Assembly (NCBI GenBank): GCA_964349515.1
Contig: CAYGHG010000037.1
Span: 1-21,672 of the forward strand
Reading direction: 5' to 3'
DNA length: 21,672 bases
From: CAYGHG01 sp964349515
Lineage (GTDB): Bacteria; Oederibacteriota; PGYV01; CAYGHG01
Shown: positions 21,486-21,672 of the stretch, piece after piece
How the letters are laid out: each line of letters begins with the position of its first letter
Position numbering within the stretch: position 1 is the first letter of the stretch
Made by a program: the position numbers and the translations under genes
The notes under the pieces: model-generated
The model's input: only the letters and a program-made list of their open reading frames with translations
Databases searched by the model: none
Told to the model about the DNA's origin: nothing

Positions 21486-21594
21486 GTGGAGAGGCGGCTT
21501 GCTGCCTCTCGTTTTTTTGCGGGCGTGGGAAATACGCGTGGCATAGGACAACTACGAGCGGGAGCTGAACCCCCCGCTCTACTCTACGGGAGAG
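21486..21594 (+). repeat. Family 2 REP-like element, copy C (head plus one hairpin unit)
   Basis: The head starts with GTGG instead of GTAG and otherwise matches copies A and B through GGCATAGGACAA. One inverted hairpin follows (GAGCGGG at 21556-21562, CCCGCTC at 21573-21579), then a small TCTAC duplication and GGGAGAGAC. Head and hairpin face each other, giving a REPIN-like doublet. The rest of the window end is non-coding. Confidence 0.88.
21489..21518 (+). terminator. REP hairpin with T-tract (copy C), likely terminator of module 3
   Basis: GAGAGGC (21489-21495) pairs with GCCTCTC (21504-21510) and is followed by G and seven Ts, 88 bases after the hepT stop. Confidence 0.6.
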
Positions 21595-21633
21595 ACAAAA
21601 ACAACCGTTTTTGTATAAAGACATATAAATGTG

Positions 21634-21662
21634 TTGAACTTTAATATGTGCGGTTGTAAAAT
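21634..21662 (+). promoter_or_regulatory. Putative promoter at the window edge
   Basis: TTGAAC (21634-21639), a 17-base spacer and TAAAAT (21657-21662) lie just before the end. An ACATAT/ATATGT inverted repeat (21621-21626 and 21644-21649) overlaps the -35 box and spacer. This is the same arrangement as the promoters of the upstream modules. Confidence 0.4.
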
Positions 21663-21672
21663 GTATTTTAGT

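Overview
The window looks like a chromosomal segment from an uncultured, Gram-negative-type candidate-phylum bacterium with moderate GC content. The clues are a secreted NHL-propeller protein with a very long Thr/Pro-rich 'TPT/TET' linker and a C-terminal sorting-like domain, several conserved housekeeping genes, and intergenic DNA filled with short palindromic repeats. This style recalls groups such as Goldbacteria or Firestonebacteria, but that placement is an impression, not a demonstration.

Positions 1-13700 are a fairly ordinary genome backbone. They hold a RidA enamine/imine deaminase, a 1017-residue NHL-repeat secreted protein, a def-fmt operon on the minus strand, and a redox operon divergent from it (ArsR-type regulator, a triple thioredoxin-fold protein, thioredoxin reductase). 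A three-gene minus-strand operon follows: aroQ, a giant protein with two O-antigen-ligase-like modules plus TPRs, and a YfhO-like membrane protein. The def and arsR promoters lie back to back, and a perfect 12-bp palindrome sits inside the arsR promoter.

Positions 13700-21672 are accessory. Four two-gene toxin-antitoxin modules lie in the same orientation: one HigBA (RelE-fold toxin plus XRE antitoxin) and three MNT/HEPN pairs (nucleotidyltransferase plus HEPN). A DUF2156/ABC-2 exporter operon separates the second module from the third. The modules are bracketed by two families of palindromic repeats. Family 1 ('CCCTCACC...CCCTCTCCC...GGGAGAGGG') flanks modules 1 and 2. Family 2 (a REP-like hairpin with 5' GTAG followed by a T-tract, then a variable number of about 31-bp units) lies before module 3, between modules 3 and 4, and after module 4. 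In family 2 a hairpin is present, reduced to 6 bp, or absent at equivalent positions, and one stem shows a paired base change.

Modules 1-3 each have a near-consensus sigma70-type promoter overlapping an inverted repeat, which is what autoregulation by a DNA-binding subunit would predict. The nucleotidyltransferases of modules 2 and 3 carry an N-terminal winged helix that could do this. The fourth pair matches the MntA/HepT type (GSX10DXD and RX4HXY). The most interesting feature is this repeat-partitioned toxin-antitoxin island and the hairpin-gain/loss repeat array that punctuates it.
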